Source of the DNA: a virus
DNA: 64,000 nucleotides
Virus record (IMG/VR): IMGVR_UViG_3300040944_000171
Location: 1 to 64,000 of that record
Direction: 5' to 3' (one strand)
Below are positions 38,717 to 46,898 of the stretch, one piece after another. Under the pieces are notes generated by a model. It saw only the letters and a list, made by a program, of their open reading frames with translations, did no database searches and had not been told where the DNA came from. The position numbers were made by a program, and so were the translations under genes. Position 1 is the stretch's first letter. Each line of letters begins with the position of its first letter.

Positions 38717-39580
38717 GTGAGCGACAAGAGCGTGATCGAGTGGACGGATGCATCGTGGAACCCGGTCACCGGCTGTGCCGAGGTCTCCCCGGGCTGCGAC
38801 CACTGCTACGCCAAGCGTTTCGCCGAGCGGTTCCGGGGCGTCCCCGGTCACCCCTACGAGCAGGGGTTCGACCTCACGCTCCGGCCCGAGCGGCTCGACC
38901 AGCCCCTTCGGTGGAGGCGGCCCCGCCGGATCTTCGTCAACTCGATGTCCGACCTCTTCCACGCCGACGTACCCCAGGCGTTCATCGCCCAGGTGTGGGA
39001 CGTGATGGTCTGGGCGGACTGGCACACCTTCCAGGTGCTCACGAAGCGAGCCGAGCGGATGGAGCGCCTCATCAGCAGGGCCTGGGGAGACGAGTTGCTC
39101 CGGCGAAAGATCTACCGGAATGTCCTCGAAAGCCTAGAGCCGCCCGCGAACATCTGGCTTGGGGTGAGCGTCGAGAGCACCGCGTACTACTCCCGCATCC
39201 GCCACCTCCAGCGCACGCCAGCCGCAGTGCGGTTCCTGAGCCTGGAGCCGCTCCTGGGACCTCTGCCCCACCTCCCGCTGGAGGGGATCGGCTGGGTGAT
39301 CGTGGGCGGCGAGAGCGGCCCCGGGGCGCGTCCGATGCATCCGCACTGGGTGCGTGACATCCGCGACCAGTGCCAGCGCGCGGGCGTCCCCTTCTTCTTC
39401 AAGCAATGGGGGGAGTGGCGCGCCATGGAGAGGTGGGGTGAGGGTGACCAGACAGGCCATCTCGGACCACCGACCGTGACGCTGCTCGACGGCTGTCTGC
39501 TCCGGCGCGTCGGCAAGCACGCCGCCGGCCGGGAGCTTGACGGCCGCACCTGGGATGAGTACCCGGTGCGGGCGGCGTGA
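38717..39580 (+). CDS. DUF5131 (phage Gp37/Gp68-like) protein
   Basis: 287 residues. SVIEWTDASWNPVTGC, C-EVSPGCDHCYA and FVNSMSDLFH are the hallmarks of the phage Gp37/Gp68 family. The Cys-x6-Cys-x2-Cys cluster suggests an iron-sulfur, radical-SAM-like enzyme, but the reaction is not established. GTG with GGAGG upstream; TGATG coupling to the next gene. Confidence 0.9.
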   Translation: MSDKSVIEWTDASWNPVTGCAEVSPGCDHCYAKRFAERFRGVPGHPYEQGFDLTLRPERLDQPLRWRRPRRIFVNSMSDLFHADVPQAFIAQVWDVMVWADWHTFQVLTKRAERMERLISRAWGDELLRRKIYRNVLESLEPPANIWLGVSVESTAYYSRIRHLQRTPAAVRFLSLEPLLGPLPHLPLEGIGWVIVGGESGPGARPMHPHWVRDIRDQCQRAGVPFFFKQWGEWRAMERWGEGDQTGHLGPPTVTLLDGCLLRRVGKHAAGRELDGRTWDEYPVRAA

Positions 39581-40476
39581 TGGCCGCACCGCGACCGCCA
39601 CTCTTCCCGACCCAGCGCCCGGGCCGCGATCCGGACATCCTGGATGTCCTGGCCTGGTGGGTCAGCACGGCTCCCAAGGGCCAGGCCCGTGAAGAGCGGA
39701 TGGAACTCTGCACGCGCTGCCTGGGCGCCTTGCTGGGGGGGTTGGTCGAGCGGATCAGCCCGGCCTCGATAGGGCTGGCGGGGACGGTGACGGGCACAGC
39801 CGCACCGCCCGTCGATGAGGGGGGCGGCCAGGCCGATCCAGCGCCGCCACCCATCCCTGACCTATCGGAGCGCCTGGCCGTCCTCGAGGCGTGCCGCCGC
39901 CATGAGCGCGCCTTCGCCGCCATCACCATCCAGGAGGAACTCGGCTGGCGAGGGGCCGACCGGTACGACGCCGTCCGGGCTCACCTCGATGCCCTCGCCG
40001 CCATCGGCCACCTCGAGGCCATGCCCCGCGGCCGGTTCCGTGCTCCGGCGCGGCGCGAGGTGATGAGCGAGGTGCTCCAGGCCCGCCACGGGATCCCCGC
40101 CGAGGACGCGGAGCGGATCGCCGGCGAACTCTCGGAGACCCGACCCGCGCTCCCAGAGACTCCAACCGCCACCGACGGCGGGCAGCCGTATCCTCCCCGG
40201 GGCCGCGACCCTGAGCTCGCCGCGAGCTTCCCCGACCTGGAGATGGAGGCGGCGCGCCGGCGGGCCACGACCCTCAGCAACGGCGCTATCCTCACCCGCG
40301 CCATGGTGCTCGACGCCTGCCGTCGCCTGGACGGTGGTTTCGCTGCCCGCGAGGTGGCCCACGCGCTGGGGGAGAGCGACATCACCCGCCTCTTCACCCA
40401 CCTCTCCTCACTGGAGCGCGGCGGCGAGTTGGAGCGGGTGATGAGGGGCCGGTACCGCGTGCGCCGCTACCGGTGA
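39580..40476 (+). CDS. Two-winged-helix protein sharing an AAA+ peptide
   Basis: 298 residues. Two similar winged-helix blocks (SERLAVLEACRRHERAF...GHLEAMPRGRFR and RAMVLDACRRLDGGF...GELERVMRGRYR). Between them, residues 158-180 (REVMSEVLQARHGIP, then EDAERIA) copy a segment of the AAA+ protein at 57135. Probably binds DNA in replication or its control. Confidence 0.7.
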   Translation: MAAPRPPLFPTQRPGRDPDILDVLAWWVSTAPKGQAREERMELCTRCLGALLGGLVERISPASIGLAGTVTGTAAPPVDEGGGQADPAPPPIPDLSERLAVLEACRRHERAFAAITIQEELGWRGADRYDAVRAHLDALAAIGHLEAMPRGRFRAPARREVMSEVLQARHGIPAEDAERIAGELSETRPALPETPTATDGGQPYPPRGRDPELAASFPDLEMEAARRRATTLSNGAILTRAMVLDACRRLDGGFAAREVAHALGESDITRLFTHLSSLERGGELERVMRGRYRVRRYR

Positions 40477-40952
40477 CCTCCCCCCTCCCTCCGGAGCGCC
40501 GGGCTGAACTCCACGTCCTGGTCGACCAACTGCTCGACCAGGAGCCGCTCTGGGAGGGAGCACTGCGCGCGATGATCGCGGTGGTCCGGTACGGCAACGG
40601 CCTGAGCCCTCTGCCACCACCGCTGCCCGCACCCACGCCAGAGCCCGATCCTGACCAACCGCTCACCTGGCGGCAGCGTGGGTTGGAGCCTGAGGCGGGC
40701 TTCATCGAGGAGGAGTGCCTGGTCGACGCCGAGGGCGATCTCAGCTCCGCCGAGGTCTTCCAGCGTTTCTGCTCCTGGTGGACAGTGAACGCCCTCGGCA
40801 AGCCCGGCCGGCAGCCCAGCCGCCGCCTCCTCGGCCTCCGCCTGAACGACTACGGCTTCGGCCAGTTCCGAGCTGCCAGAGACGGCAACCGGACCCACTG
40901 GCGTGGGATCGCCTGGCGCGATCCTGAGGCGTTTCTGCTCCAACATGGGTGA
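40473..40952 (+). CDS. Stand-alone copy of the primase C-terminal domain
   Basis: 159 residues. LLGLRLNDYGFGQFRAA and DGNRTHWRGIAWR align with FLGLRLSERGLTSFRSA and NGNRTHWRGLRLR at the end of the primase-helicase, including the preceding SAEVFQRFCSWW helix. Likely a duplicated D5 wing acting as a DNA-binding or loading partner. GTGA start coupling. Confidence 0.7.
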   Translation: MTSPLPPERRAELHVLVDQLLDQEPLWEGALRAMIAVVRYGNGLSPLPPPLPAPTPEPDPDQPLTWRQRGLEPEAGFIEEECLVDAEGDLSSAEVFQRFCSWWTVNALGKPGRQPSRRLLGLRLNDYGFGQFRAARDGNRTHWRGIAWRDPEAFLLQHG

Positions 40953-41414
40953 GAACCCCCACCTCGAGCCTCCGCCGCCCGGCCCGTAGGCGCGATCCGT
41001 GGCCTTCTCACGGGCCGCACGAGATCAGCGTTACAGCATTGACAGCGAGCCGGCCCTTTAATGGCTCGCTCGGAAACGGTCGGCTCTCCCCGTGCGTGCC
41101 TCTGCGCGTGGGCGCGCGTGAGCGCTTTAAACGCCTTTCTGACTGTACAAGGTGTATGCCGAATACGGCCGTGACGCGATTGATTCCCAAGGTGTGAGGA
41201 GGATCGCTCCGTTTGGGGGTTTTTGGAGGCTCCGTAGCCGGGCTACCTAGGCTTCGTAGCCAGGCTACCGCCGACGGGTCTGATCTCACCGTAGCCAGGC
41301 TACCGCAGGGTCGTAGCCAGGCTACGAGAGGGGCGTAGCCAGGCTACTGAGTCGTAGCTAGGCTACAGCGTGGGGCATGCATGGGCTACAGGCGGCGTGA
41401 TAGGGTGCGGAACG
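40953..41414. other. Candidate replication origin / centromere region
   Basis: 462 bases without a gene. Holds an 8-base hairpin (AGCGAGCC/GGCTCGCT, 41044-41070), the window's rare TTTAAA tracts, a short AT-richer stretch around 41120-41220, and six palindromes (41234-41366). Flanked by replication genes on one side and two helix-turn-helix genes on the other. Confidence 0.6.
41234..41366. repeat. Array of six GTAGCCAGGCTAC palindromes
   Basis: Copies at 41234 (central G), 41256, 41291, 41313, 41335 and 41354 (GTAGCTAGGCTAC); a half-site GGCTAC lies near 41384. Start-to-start spacings are 22, 35, 22, 22 and 19 bases, about two helix turns for most. Each is a 6-base inverted repeat with one central base: typical of binding sites for a dimeric HTH protein. 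Confidence 0.88.
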
Positions 41415-41651
41415 ATGGGACGGGAGGACGCTCGAGCAGAGTTGCAACGGCTGGGTGCAGCGCGGCGCGCGGAGCTTGAGGCCGCCCGACGAGTCCAGGC
41501 GGAGATCATCGCTACCGTCCTGGAGGAGGTTGACGCTGGACGCTGGTCCGTGGCCAAAGTGGCAGAGCTGTTGCGGGTGAATCAATCGACGGCTTCGCGG
41601 ATGATCTCGAGGGCGCGGCGGCGGCGTGAGGCGGCGCGCGGCAATGGCTAA
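41415..41651 (+). CDS. Small helix-turn-helix protein
   Basis: 78 residues. Helical start, then WSVAKVAELLRVNQSTASRMISRA, a clear helix-turn-helix. TAGGGT at 41401-41406 lies eight bases before ATG, so probably leaderless and overlapped by the palindrome array, fitting autoregulation. Similar to the next gene. Confidence 0.72.
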   Translation: MGREDARAELQRLGAARRAELEAARRVQAEIIATVLEEVDAGRWSVAKVAELLRVNQSTASRMISRARRRREAARGNG

Positions 41652-41931
41652 AGCGGATCCGAAGCGGACTCTGGAGCGCTTGGGTGGTCAGCGACAGCGG
41701 TACCTTGCCGCAGCGCGCGAGTTGCAGGGCAGGATCCTGCCCATCCTCATCGAGGAGGTGGAGGCTGATCGGCTGGGGGTGGGCGAGGCCGCCGCCCTAC
41801 TGAAAGTGAAGCACCCAGTGGTTTCCAAGATGATCGCGCGGGCGCGCCGGCGGGCGGAGAGGGAGGCTGAGGCGTCCCGCCAGGTGACCGAGGCGGACTT
41901 GGAGGCGGTGGAGCGGCGGCTGGGATCCTGA
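41644..41931 (+). CDS. Small helix-turn-helix protein, paralogue
   Basis: 95 residues, ATG overlapping the upstream stop. GVGEAAALLKVKHPVVSKMIARA matches the neighbour's HTH; RTLERLGGQRQRYLAAARELQ matches its first helix. Tandem duplicates may form hetero- or homodimers on the palindromes. Confidence 0.72.
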   Translation: MAKADPKRTLERLGGQRQRYLAAARELQGRILPILIEEVEADRLGVGEAAALLKVKHPVVSKMIARARRRAEREAEASRQVTEADLEAVERRLGS

Positions 41932-41968
41932 GAGCGAACTCGGCACGGGGCGGGAACGGTGATGCACA

Positions 41969-42199
41969 ATGCGGGCCGTGGGACGGCCTGGACGCCATGG
42001 CGAGTCGGCGGCGCGTCGCGACCTCAAACGGGCGGTGGACATCCTCCTGGACGCCAACCCCCAGGTGGAGGACGAGCTGTCCGAGTTCTGCGCCCAGCTG
42101 GAGCAGACGGGCGGGGCGGTGATCTCGGCCGTCGATGGGATCCATGGCGCCCTGGCGGCGCTGGGCCGTCTGCAGAGCCTCGCGGGGCGCGAGCGGTGA
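41969..42199 (+). CDS. Small helical protein
   Basis: 76 residues: GRPGRHGESAARRDLKRAVD then acidic helices. Unrecognised. GTGA coupling to the next gene. Confidence 0.55.
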   Translation: MRAVGRPGRHGESAARRDLKRAVDILLDANPQVEDELSEFCAQLEQTGGAVISAVDGIHGALAALGRLQSLAGRER

Positions 42200-42624
42200 C
42201 GGTGGCAGGCCAGCCGCTGGGCGTCTGCCGGGTGCCCCACTGCGGGCGGCCGGCGCTCCGGATCGGTGGCCAGTGCTCCTGGCACGCCCAGCGCAAGCAG
42301 GTACTCGAGCCCGCCCAGGTGGAACTGCTCTTCCCCGAGGAGGGCGAGCGCGAGCGGCGGCAGCGGCGGGCCATCCTCGCCGCCACCGACCGGCTGCTCA
42401 GCGCCTGCGAGCGGCTGGCCGACGAAAAGGGCGCCGAGGCCCTGGTGCCCCCCCGCCTGGTGGAGCTCTACGCGGCCATGGGCGGCTGCACCGTCTGGGG
42501 CGACGCCTGGCCCACCGCCGTCGACCTCCACGAGGCCCTGCTCGCCATCCAGGAGGGCCTGGTTCGCCGGCCCGTGCTGGGGGCGGCGCTAACACCCTCA
42601 GTCCGGGTGGAGATCCATCGGTGA
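42196..42624 (+). CDS. Zinc-finger protein
   Basis: 142 residues. CRVPHCGRPALRIGGQCSWH is a Cys3His finger of a type common in actinophage proteins; the rest is helical. May bind nucleic acid. Confidence 0.62.
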   Translation: MTVAGQPLGVCRVPHCGRPALRIGGQCSWHAQRKQVLEPAQVELLFPEEGERERRQRRAILAATDRLLSACERLADEKGAEALVPPRLVELYAAMGGCTVWGDAWPTAVDLHEALLAIQEGLVRRPVLGAALTPSVRVEIHR

Positions 42625-42773
42625 TATGGCACTGCGGGGCGTGCGGCGAGTACGTGGAGGGATACGACCACCCGATGGCCCTGATCCTCCGCCATCTCCT
42701 GGAGTGCCCGCGGACGCGGGTCGTGCGGCTCCGGCGCCACCACCGCCCCTTCCCGACGGCCCGCCGCCGCTGA
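42621..42773 (+). CDS. 50-residue zinc-knuckle protein
   Basis: MIWHCGACGEYVEGYD, then ILRHLLECPRTR and an Arg-rich end: a CxxC...H..H...C knuckle. GTG overlaps the upstream stop as GTGA. Short gene made credible by coupling and by the intact metal site. Confidence 0.65.
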   Translation: MIWHCGACGEYVEGYDHPMALILRHLLECPRTRVVRLRRHHRPFPTARRR

Positions 42774-42937
42774 CCCACATCTGGCGCTGGCGCGCTCGGC
42801 TGCCAGAGCGCTTCGGCGAGCGCTGCCGGGTGGAGGCGCGCGGGGCTCGAGGCACCATCCTGGTGCGCTTCGCCGATGGCTTCGCGGTGACCACCTCCTG
42901 GCACGCGGTGCGCCGGGCCGGGCCTCCCGGCGCCTGA
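42770..42937 (+). CDS. Small beta protein (start uncertain)
   Basis: The conserved-looking part is ERCRVEARGARGTILVRFAD, then GFAVTTSWHAVRR, like small phage SH3-type proteins. The only start overlapping the upstream stop is CTG; a longer reading from 42626 would need an ATG inside the previous gene. Confidence 0.45.
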   Translation: MTHIWRWRARLPERFGERCRVEARGARGTILVRFADGFAVTTSWHAVRRAGPPGA

Positions 42938-42969
42938 TCTCCCTGCGGCGCCCGGGTGGCCCGTAGCAT
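42935..42969 (+). promoter_or_regulatory. Leaderless promoter, TGATCTC class
   Basis: TGATCTC at 42935-42941, 21 bases, GTAGCAT at 42963-42969, 7 bases, ATG at 42977. Confidence 0.65.
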
Positions 42970-42976
42970 CGGGGCC

Positions 42977-43798
42977 ATGGCGCTGACGCTCGCCCAGTTC
43001 ATGGCCCAGTATTCGGGGCAGACGGTCGATGACTGCGGCGGCTTCCCGCCGGGGGAGTGTACTTCGCTCGCCTGCCTCTGGTGCGTCAACCTCGGCCTCT
43101 CCACCCCGTGCGGCAGCTGCGGCGCGCCCGACCACTGCGACGGGGTGTGCTGGCAGGGGAGCGGCTATCCGGGCTGGACCTGGATCCCCAACGGGCCAGC
43201 CAACTTCCCGTCCCCGGGCGACCTCGTCTGCTTCCGGGGCGGCTGCCACTCGATCGGGGCGAGCGGGCATGTGGACATCTGCATCTCGGCCGATCCCGGC
43301 AGCTTCCAGTCGTTCGCCCAGAACTGGGATGGCGAATACTGCCAGGTGGTCACCCACACCGACTATGCCTGCGTGGTGGGGTGGCAGCACCCGGGGGTGA
43401 CTCAGCCGGCGCCGGCGCCAGCCCCGGCTCCAGCGCCGCCCCTGCCCACCTGCAGCCCCGCCTGCGACTCCTGCTCAGCCTGCCAGGGTGGCCGATGCGT
43501 CTCCTCCTGCCCGGCGGGTTGGAGTTGCTCTGGGGGCCTCTGCGCCCCACCACCCTCGCCCCCAGCCGCAGCGCCAGCGCCGGCGCCTCTCAACCCGGCG
43601 GTGCCGGTTGTGGCCGCCTTGGTACTCGCGGCCCTGACCGGGGTGGCCGCCTGGCAGGCGACTCGCCACCGGCCCGGCCCGGGCCTGGGAGGTGGAGCGT
43701 CGCCACGGGCTGCCAGGCGGCCCCAGGCGGCCCCAGGGCCGCCGCTCACCCCCTCCGCGACCGCTGCGGCGGGGCACGGTTTCGGGAGCGGCGGATGA
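42977..43798 (+). CDS. CHAP amidase/endopeptidase, Cys-rich and membrane-anchored
   Basis: 273 residues. The N-terminal CHAP domain shows GECTSLACLW with catalytic Cys28, GHVDI with His98 and QNWDG, the order of phage peptidoglycan amidases/endopeptidases. A Pro/Ala linker leads to a CSPACDSCSACQGGRC disulfide module, a Pro-rich stretch, one membrane helix (VPVVAALVLAALTGVAAW) and the tail PLTPSATAAAGHGFGSGG. Anchoring suggests a virion-bound entry enzyme rather than a free lysis protein. Confidence 0.85.
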   Translation: MALTLAQFMAQYSGQTVDDCGGFPPGECTSLACLWCVNLGLSTPCGSCGAPDHCDGVCWQGSGYPGWTWIPNGPANFPSPGDLVCFRGGCHSIGASGHVDICISADPGSFQSFAQNWDGEYCQVVTHTDYACVVGWQHPGVTQPAPAPAPAPAPPLPTCSPACDSCSACQGGRCVSSCPAGWSCSGGLCAPPPSPPAAAPAPAPLNPAVPVVAALVLAALTGVAAWQATRHRPGPGLGGGASPRAARRPQAAPGPPLTPSATAAAGHGFGSGG

Positions 43799-44673
43799 GC
43801 GTCTCGGTGGCCCAGCGCGTCCAGCTGGCCTATGCCGCCGGCTTCCGCAACAGCGACGCGATAGAGGCGCTCTCCATCATCGTCGCGATCTCACTGGCGG
43901 AGTGCGGGCTGGGAGGGGCGTGCGAGACCGGCTGCAACCCCGACTGCTGCGGGTGCGGCTGCTCCTCGGGGTGCGAGAGCTGCGGCGTGCTCCAGGTGTT
44001 CCAACCCTGCCACCCGGGCACGGCGGCGTGCGCCAGCGACCCCACCTGCGCCTTCACCCTCGGCTACGCGCTCTCCAGCGGCGGGGTGGCCTTCTCGCCC
44101 TGGTCCACCTACACGAGCGGCACCTTCCAGGGCTACATGACGGCGGCGCGGGCCGCCATCCAGGGCCTGCCACCGCCCATCGGCCCCGCCCCGCCGTCCC
44201 CTCCGCCGTGCCCCATCTGCGACTCATGCTCCGCCTGCCAGTCGGGCACCTGCGTCTCTCGCTGCCACGCGCCTGCGGTGTGCAGCGACGGGGCCTGCAT
44301 CGTGCCCTGCTCACCCGCCTGCGACCAGTGCTCCGTGTGCTCTGGGGGCACCTGCGTCTCCTCTTGCCCGGCCGACTGGGACTGCCTGGGCGGCCTCTGC
44401 GCCCCGCCGCTCATCCCGGTGGCGCCGGGGCCGGGGGCACCGCTGGCCCGTGCCTCGGTGATCGCCTTCGGCCTGCTCTCCGTGATCGGGGTGGTCGGCA
44501 CCGCCTACGCGATCAGCCGCACGGGCTGGGGCCGAGGCGCCGCCCGCGACACCCTGGCCGTGCTCCGGCCGGGGGGCGTCCCGGCGCTGGGCCGCACGCT
44601 AACCCGCTCCACACCGGTCGCCCCGCTCACTCCGTCGCGGGCCGCCGCCAGCCACGCCTTCGGGGGCGGCTGA
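43795..44673 (+). CDS. Lysozyme/transglycosylase-like wall hydrolase, same anchored design
   Basis: 292 residues. The N-terminus (QRVQLAYAAGFRNSDAIEAL, SLAECGLGG, then AFSPWSTYTSGTFQGYM) resembles lysozyme-like transglycosylases; the Glu of LAEC is the likely acid. Two CSPACDQCSVC-type Cys modules follow, then a membrane helix and the tail PLTPSRAAASHAFGGG, nearly the same as the neighbour's. ATGA coupling: a two-enzyme wall-cutting pair. Confidence 0.78.
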   Translation: MSVSVAQRVQLAYAAGFRNSDAIEALSIIVAISLAECGLGGACETGCNPDCCGCGCSSGCESCGVLQVFQPCHPGTAACASDPTCAFTLGYALSSGGVAFSPWSTYTSGTFQGYMTAARAAIQGLPPPIGPAPPSPPPCPICDSCSACQSGTCVSRCHAPAVCSDGACIVPCSPACDQCSVCSGGTCVSSCPADWDCLGGLCAPPLIPVAPGPGAPLARASVIAFGLLSVIGVVGTAYAISRTGWGRGAARDTLAVLRPGGVPALGRTLTRSTPVAPLTPSRAAASHAFGGG

Positions 44674-44680
44674 GCCCCGA

Positions 44681-44705
44681 GGGGAGGGGCGTCGAACCCC
44701 TCCCC
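44681..44705. terminator. Bidirectional hairpin terminator
   Basis: GGGGAGGGG/CCCCTCCCC, 9-base perfect stem, loop CGTCGAA, between convergent stops. Confidence 0.7.
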
Positions 44706-44721
44706 CAGGATAAGAGGGAGA

Positions 44722-45774
44722 TCAGATGGCCGGTTGCGGGCCGACCCGGCGCCGCAGCGCCAGGAAGCCCAGCAGGGCGAGGCCGGTGACCATGAGCACG
44801 ATGCCCAGGCTGGTCATCAGCCCTCCGCTACCGCCTCCCGCCCCGGTCGTCGGGGTCACCGCTGGCACGGGCGTCGCGGTCGGCGACGGCGTGGCCGTGG
44901 GCGTGGGAGTTGCGGTCGGGGTCGGGGTTGCCGTCGGCGTTGCGGTCGGCGTGGGCGTCGGCGTCGGAGTTGGCGTGGGCTCAGCCATGGTGATCGTGGC
45001 CTCAGCCGTGCCCGTGGCCGTGCATCCCTCCTCGGCGCCAGCCTGTACTGTGATGTCGGTGGTCACCACGGTGCCCGGAGCGTTGGAGCCCACCGTGAAG
45101 GTGAAGCTGTCGCTCTTGTACTGGTGGGCGGCATCGGTGTAGGTGCAGGTCTCGCTGTTGGTCCCGGCGGTGCATACCGCAGAGCCATCCCCGTTGCTGA
45201 CGAAGGTCAGCAGCCCGTCCCACGTCAGTGTGGTGGTCATGTCGGGGTACTGATTGACGTCCTGCTCTGCAGTCACCGTCAGAGTGGTGGTGTCACCCGG
45301 ATTCAGGCCCGTGTTGGGAGGCCCAAAGCAAGGACTCCCTGGCCAGACGGGATCACAAGCTCCTACCGTTCCAGAGTCGTAGTCGATGTAGATCCCTGAA
45401 TCGCCTGTGACCTCAGATGACCAGCCCGTATCAGTGTCCGAGGTCCACTCAGCCTGAACGTACTGGCCGTTGCTCTGCAAGAGCGAGAAGTTGTACGGCT
45501 GAGTTGTGCTCGTCTCATCAGTCGTAGTGACTCCAGTAGCGAAGGTGGAGTCTGCCGACTGCTCCACGGTCACGTCGTAGTTCGACTCCGGGCTACCAAA
45601 CGAAACGGTGAAGGTGTAGTGCGCCGAATCGCAAGGACAGATCGCTGTGAGCGTTGGCGGAGCACCCCAGGCGAGCGCGGTCACCCCGCCGATAGCGAGC
45701 GCCCCCCCGCCTCCGATGGCGAGCGCCGCCGCGAACGGCGCCGCCCAGCGCCGCATGATGCTGTGTCCTGTCAT
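44722..45774 (-). CDS. Secreted surface protein with PT-repeat stalk and membrane anchor
   Basis: 350 residues. N-terminal signal (FAAALAIGGGGALAIGGVTAL), a beta-rich extracellular part (about 35-260), then a TPTPTPTATPT stalk, GGSGG and a C-terminal helix with LRRR stop. No LPxTG. The central part of the gene is clearly less GC-rich than neighbours, a sign of acquisition. AGGAGGG RBS. Could be displayed on the host cell to block other phages, or on a virion membrane. Confidence 0.75.
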   Translation of the reverse strand: MTGHSIMRRWAAPFAAALAIGGGGALAIGGVTALAWGAPPTLTAICPCDSAHYTFTVSFGSPESNYDVTVEQSADSTFATGVTTTDETSTTQPYNFSLLQSNGQYVQAEWTSDTDTGWSSEVTGDSGIYIDYDSGTVGACDPVWPGSPCFGPPNTGLNPGDTTTLTVTAEQDVNQYPDMTTTLTWDGLLTFVSNGDGSAVCTAGTNSETCTYTDAAHQYKSDSFTFTVGSNAPGTVVTTDITVQAGAEEGCTATGTAEATITMAEPTPTPTPTPTPTATPTATPTPTATPTPTATPSPTATPVPAVTPTTGAGGGSGGLMTSLGIVLMVTGLALLGFLALRRRVGPQPAI

Positions 45775-45929
45775 GGTTGGTCCCTCCTGACCTCGCGAGG
45801 ATCCTTCGCGCCCCCGCTGGAGGGCACCGTAGCACCATCTGCGGCGTTTGTCACGCTCCGGTGGCCTGGCGGTCGCGGAACGTCTGACGCGGAGTCGGCT
45901 GGGGGTTGCGCGCCCCAGCGGCGGGGCGC

Positions 45930-45935
45930 TACAGT
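45930..45935 (+). promoter_or_regulatory. -10 box, probable leaderless start
   Basis: TACAGT, 6 bases before GTG at 45942; head of the plus accessory operon. No TGATCTC partner. Confidence 0.45.
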
Positions 45936-45941
45936 GCGCCC

Positions 45942-46283
45942 GTGGCGATGCAGCGTACTGCCGCCGATCCTCCTCGATCCTCGGCTCCGCCCGTGGCGGT
46001 CACGGTCACCTGGACGGTGACGGTGGAACTGCTCGCGGCCGATCCCGACGTGGTTGATCGCACCCGGGGCCGGGGACCGATGGCGGCCGACTTCCAGGCG
46101 ACCATGGGCTTGACCCAGCGGGCCAGCCTCGCCCGCCTGGGGGCCGCCACCGGCGTGTACGAGATCCCGCTCCACAGCCAGGTGGGGTGGGGCGACCTCC
46201 CCGATGACGCCCTAGAGGTCAAGGGCACCCGCTGGGACCTGGAGAGCGTCGCCGTCGATGGCCAGGAGGTACCCGATGGCTGA
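45942..46283 (+). CDS. Hypothetical protein
   Basis: 113 residues. Strand-rich start (VAVTVTWTVTVELLAADPD), then helices and a small alpha/beta end. Unassigned. Overlaps the next gene by eight bases. Confidence 0.55.
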   Translation: MAMQRTAADPPRSSAPPVAVTVTWTVTVELLAADPDVVDRTRGRGPMAADFQATMGLTQRASLARLGAATGVYEIPLHSQVGWGDLPDDALEVKGTRWDLESVAVDGQEVPDG

Positions 46284-46617
46284 GATGGTCCGGACGATCA
46301 GCGACGTGGCCCGCGAGCTGCCGCCTCTGGGTCGGCAGGGGCGCTGGGTGGACGGCACCTTCCTGCCCAGCACCGCCTGGATCCGGATCACGGAGGGGTC
46401 GGAGCCGGGCCATACCCACGCCTGGGCGGCGGCACCGATCCCGGAGGGGGCTCTGGGCGGGGCGGCGGAGTGCCCCTGCGGTGCCCGGGCGCGCTGGCGC
46501 CCGGTCAGCCTCGGCCCCGAGGTGGAGCAGGCCACGGCACTCGAGGAGTTGCGCGACCTCGCGGCGCGGTGGGGCGAGCGGCTGCGGCGGGGGCTGCGCC
46601 TGGTGATGCCGTCATGA
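46276..46617 (+). CDS. Zinc-site hypothetical protein
   Basis: 113 residues with HTHAW and CPCG, a possible metal site, and a helical C-terminus. Unrecognised. Confidence 0.58.
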   Translation: MAEMVRTISDVARELPPLGRQGRWVDGTFLPSTAWIRITEGSEPGHTHAWAAAPIPEGALGGAAECPCGARARWRPVSLGPEVEQATALEELRDLAARWGERLRRGLRLVMPS

Positions 46618-46898
46618 GCGCCCTGCCCTTCCCGGGCGGCGCCCGCCCCATCCTCCGGCGGGCCAGCTGCCCCCGCTGCGGCGAGGAGTTCCCCCACGAC
46701 TGCGTGCCGGTGGGGCACAGCCTGAAGCGGATCCGCGCGGTGCTCAGCGACGGGACCGCCATCGACCCGCCGCTCAGCCTGGACGACGGCCGCATCGCCC
46801 GGATGGAGGTGCACTGCGCCTGCGGGGTGATCGCCACCGGCTCCGATCTCGGCCCGGCCATGACCGAGTGGGGCACCCACCTCTCGCTGGCGACATGA
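46614..46898 (+). CDS. Small zinc-ribbon protein
   Basis: 94 residues. CPRCGEEFPHDC and VHCACGV supply a four-Cys ribbon. ATGA coupling. Confidence 0.62.
   Translation: MSALPFPGGARPILRRASCPRCGEEFPHDCVPVGHSLKRIRAVLSDGTAIDPPLSLDDGRIARMEVHCACGVIATGSDLGPAMTEWGTHLSLAT

Noticed and set aside
41281-41312. Another TGATCTC-class promoter inside the palindrome array
   Set aside because: TGATCTC is present at 41281 but the -10 position at the right spacing reads GTCGTAG, and no start codon follows.
41234-41366. CRISPR array
   Set aside because: Repeats are 13-base palindromes with 6-22-base gaps, no unique spacers of proper size and no cas genes.
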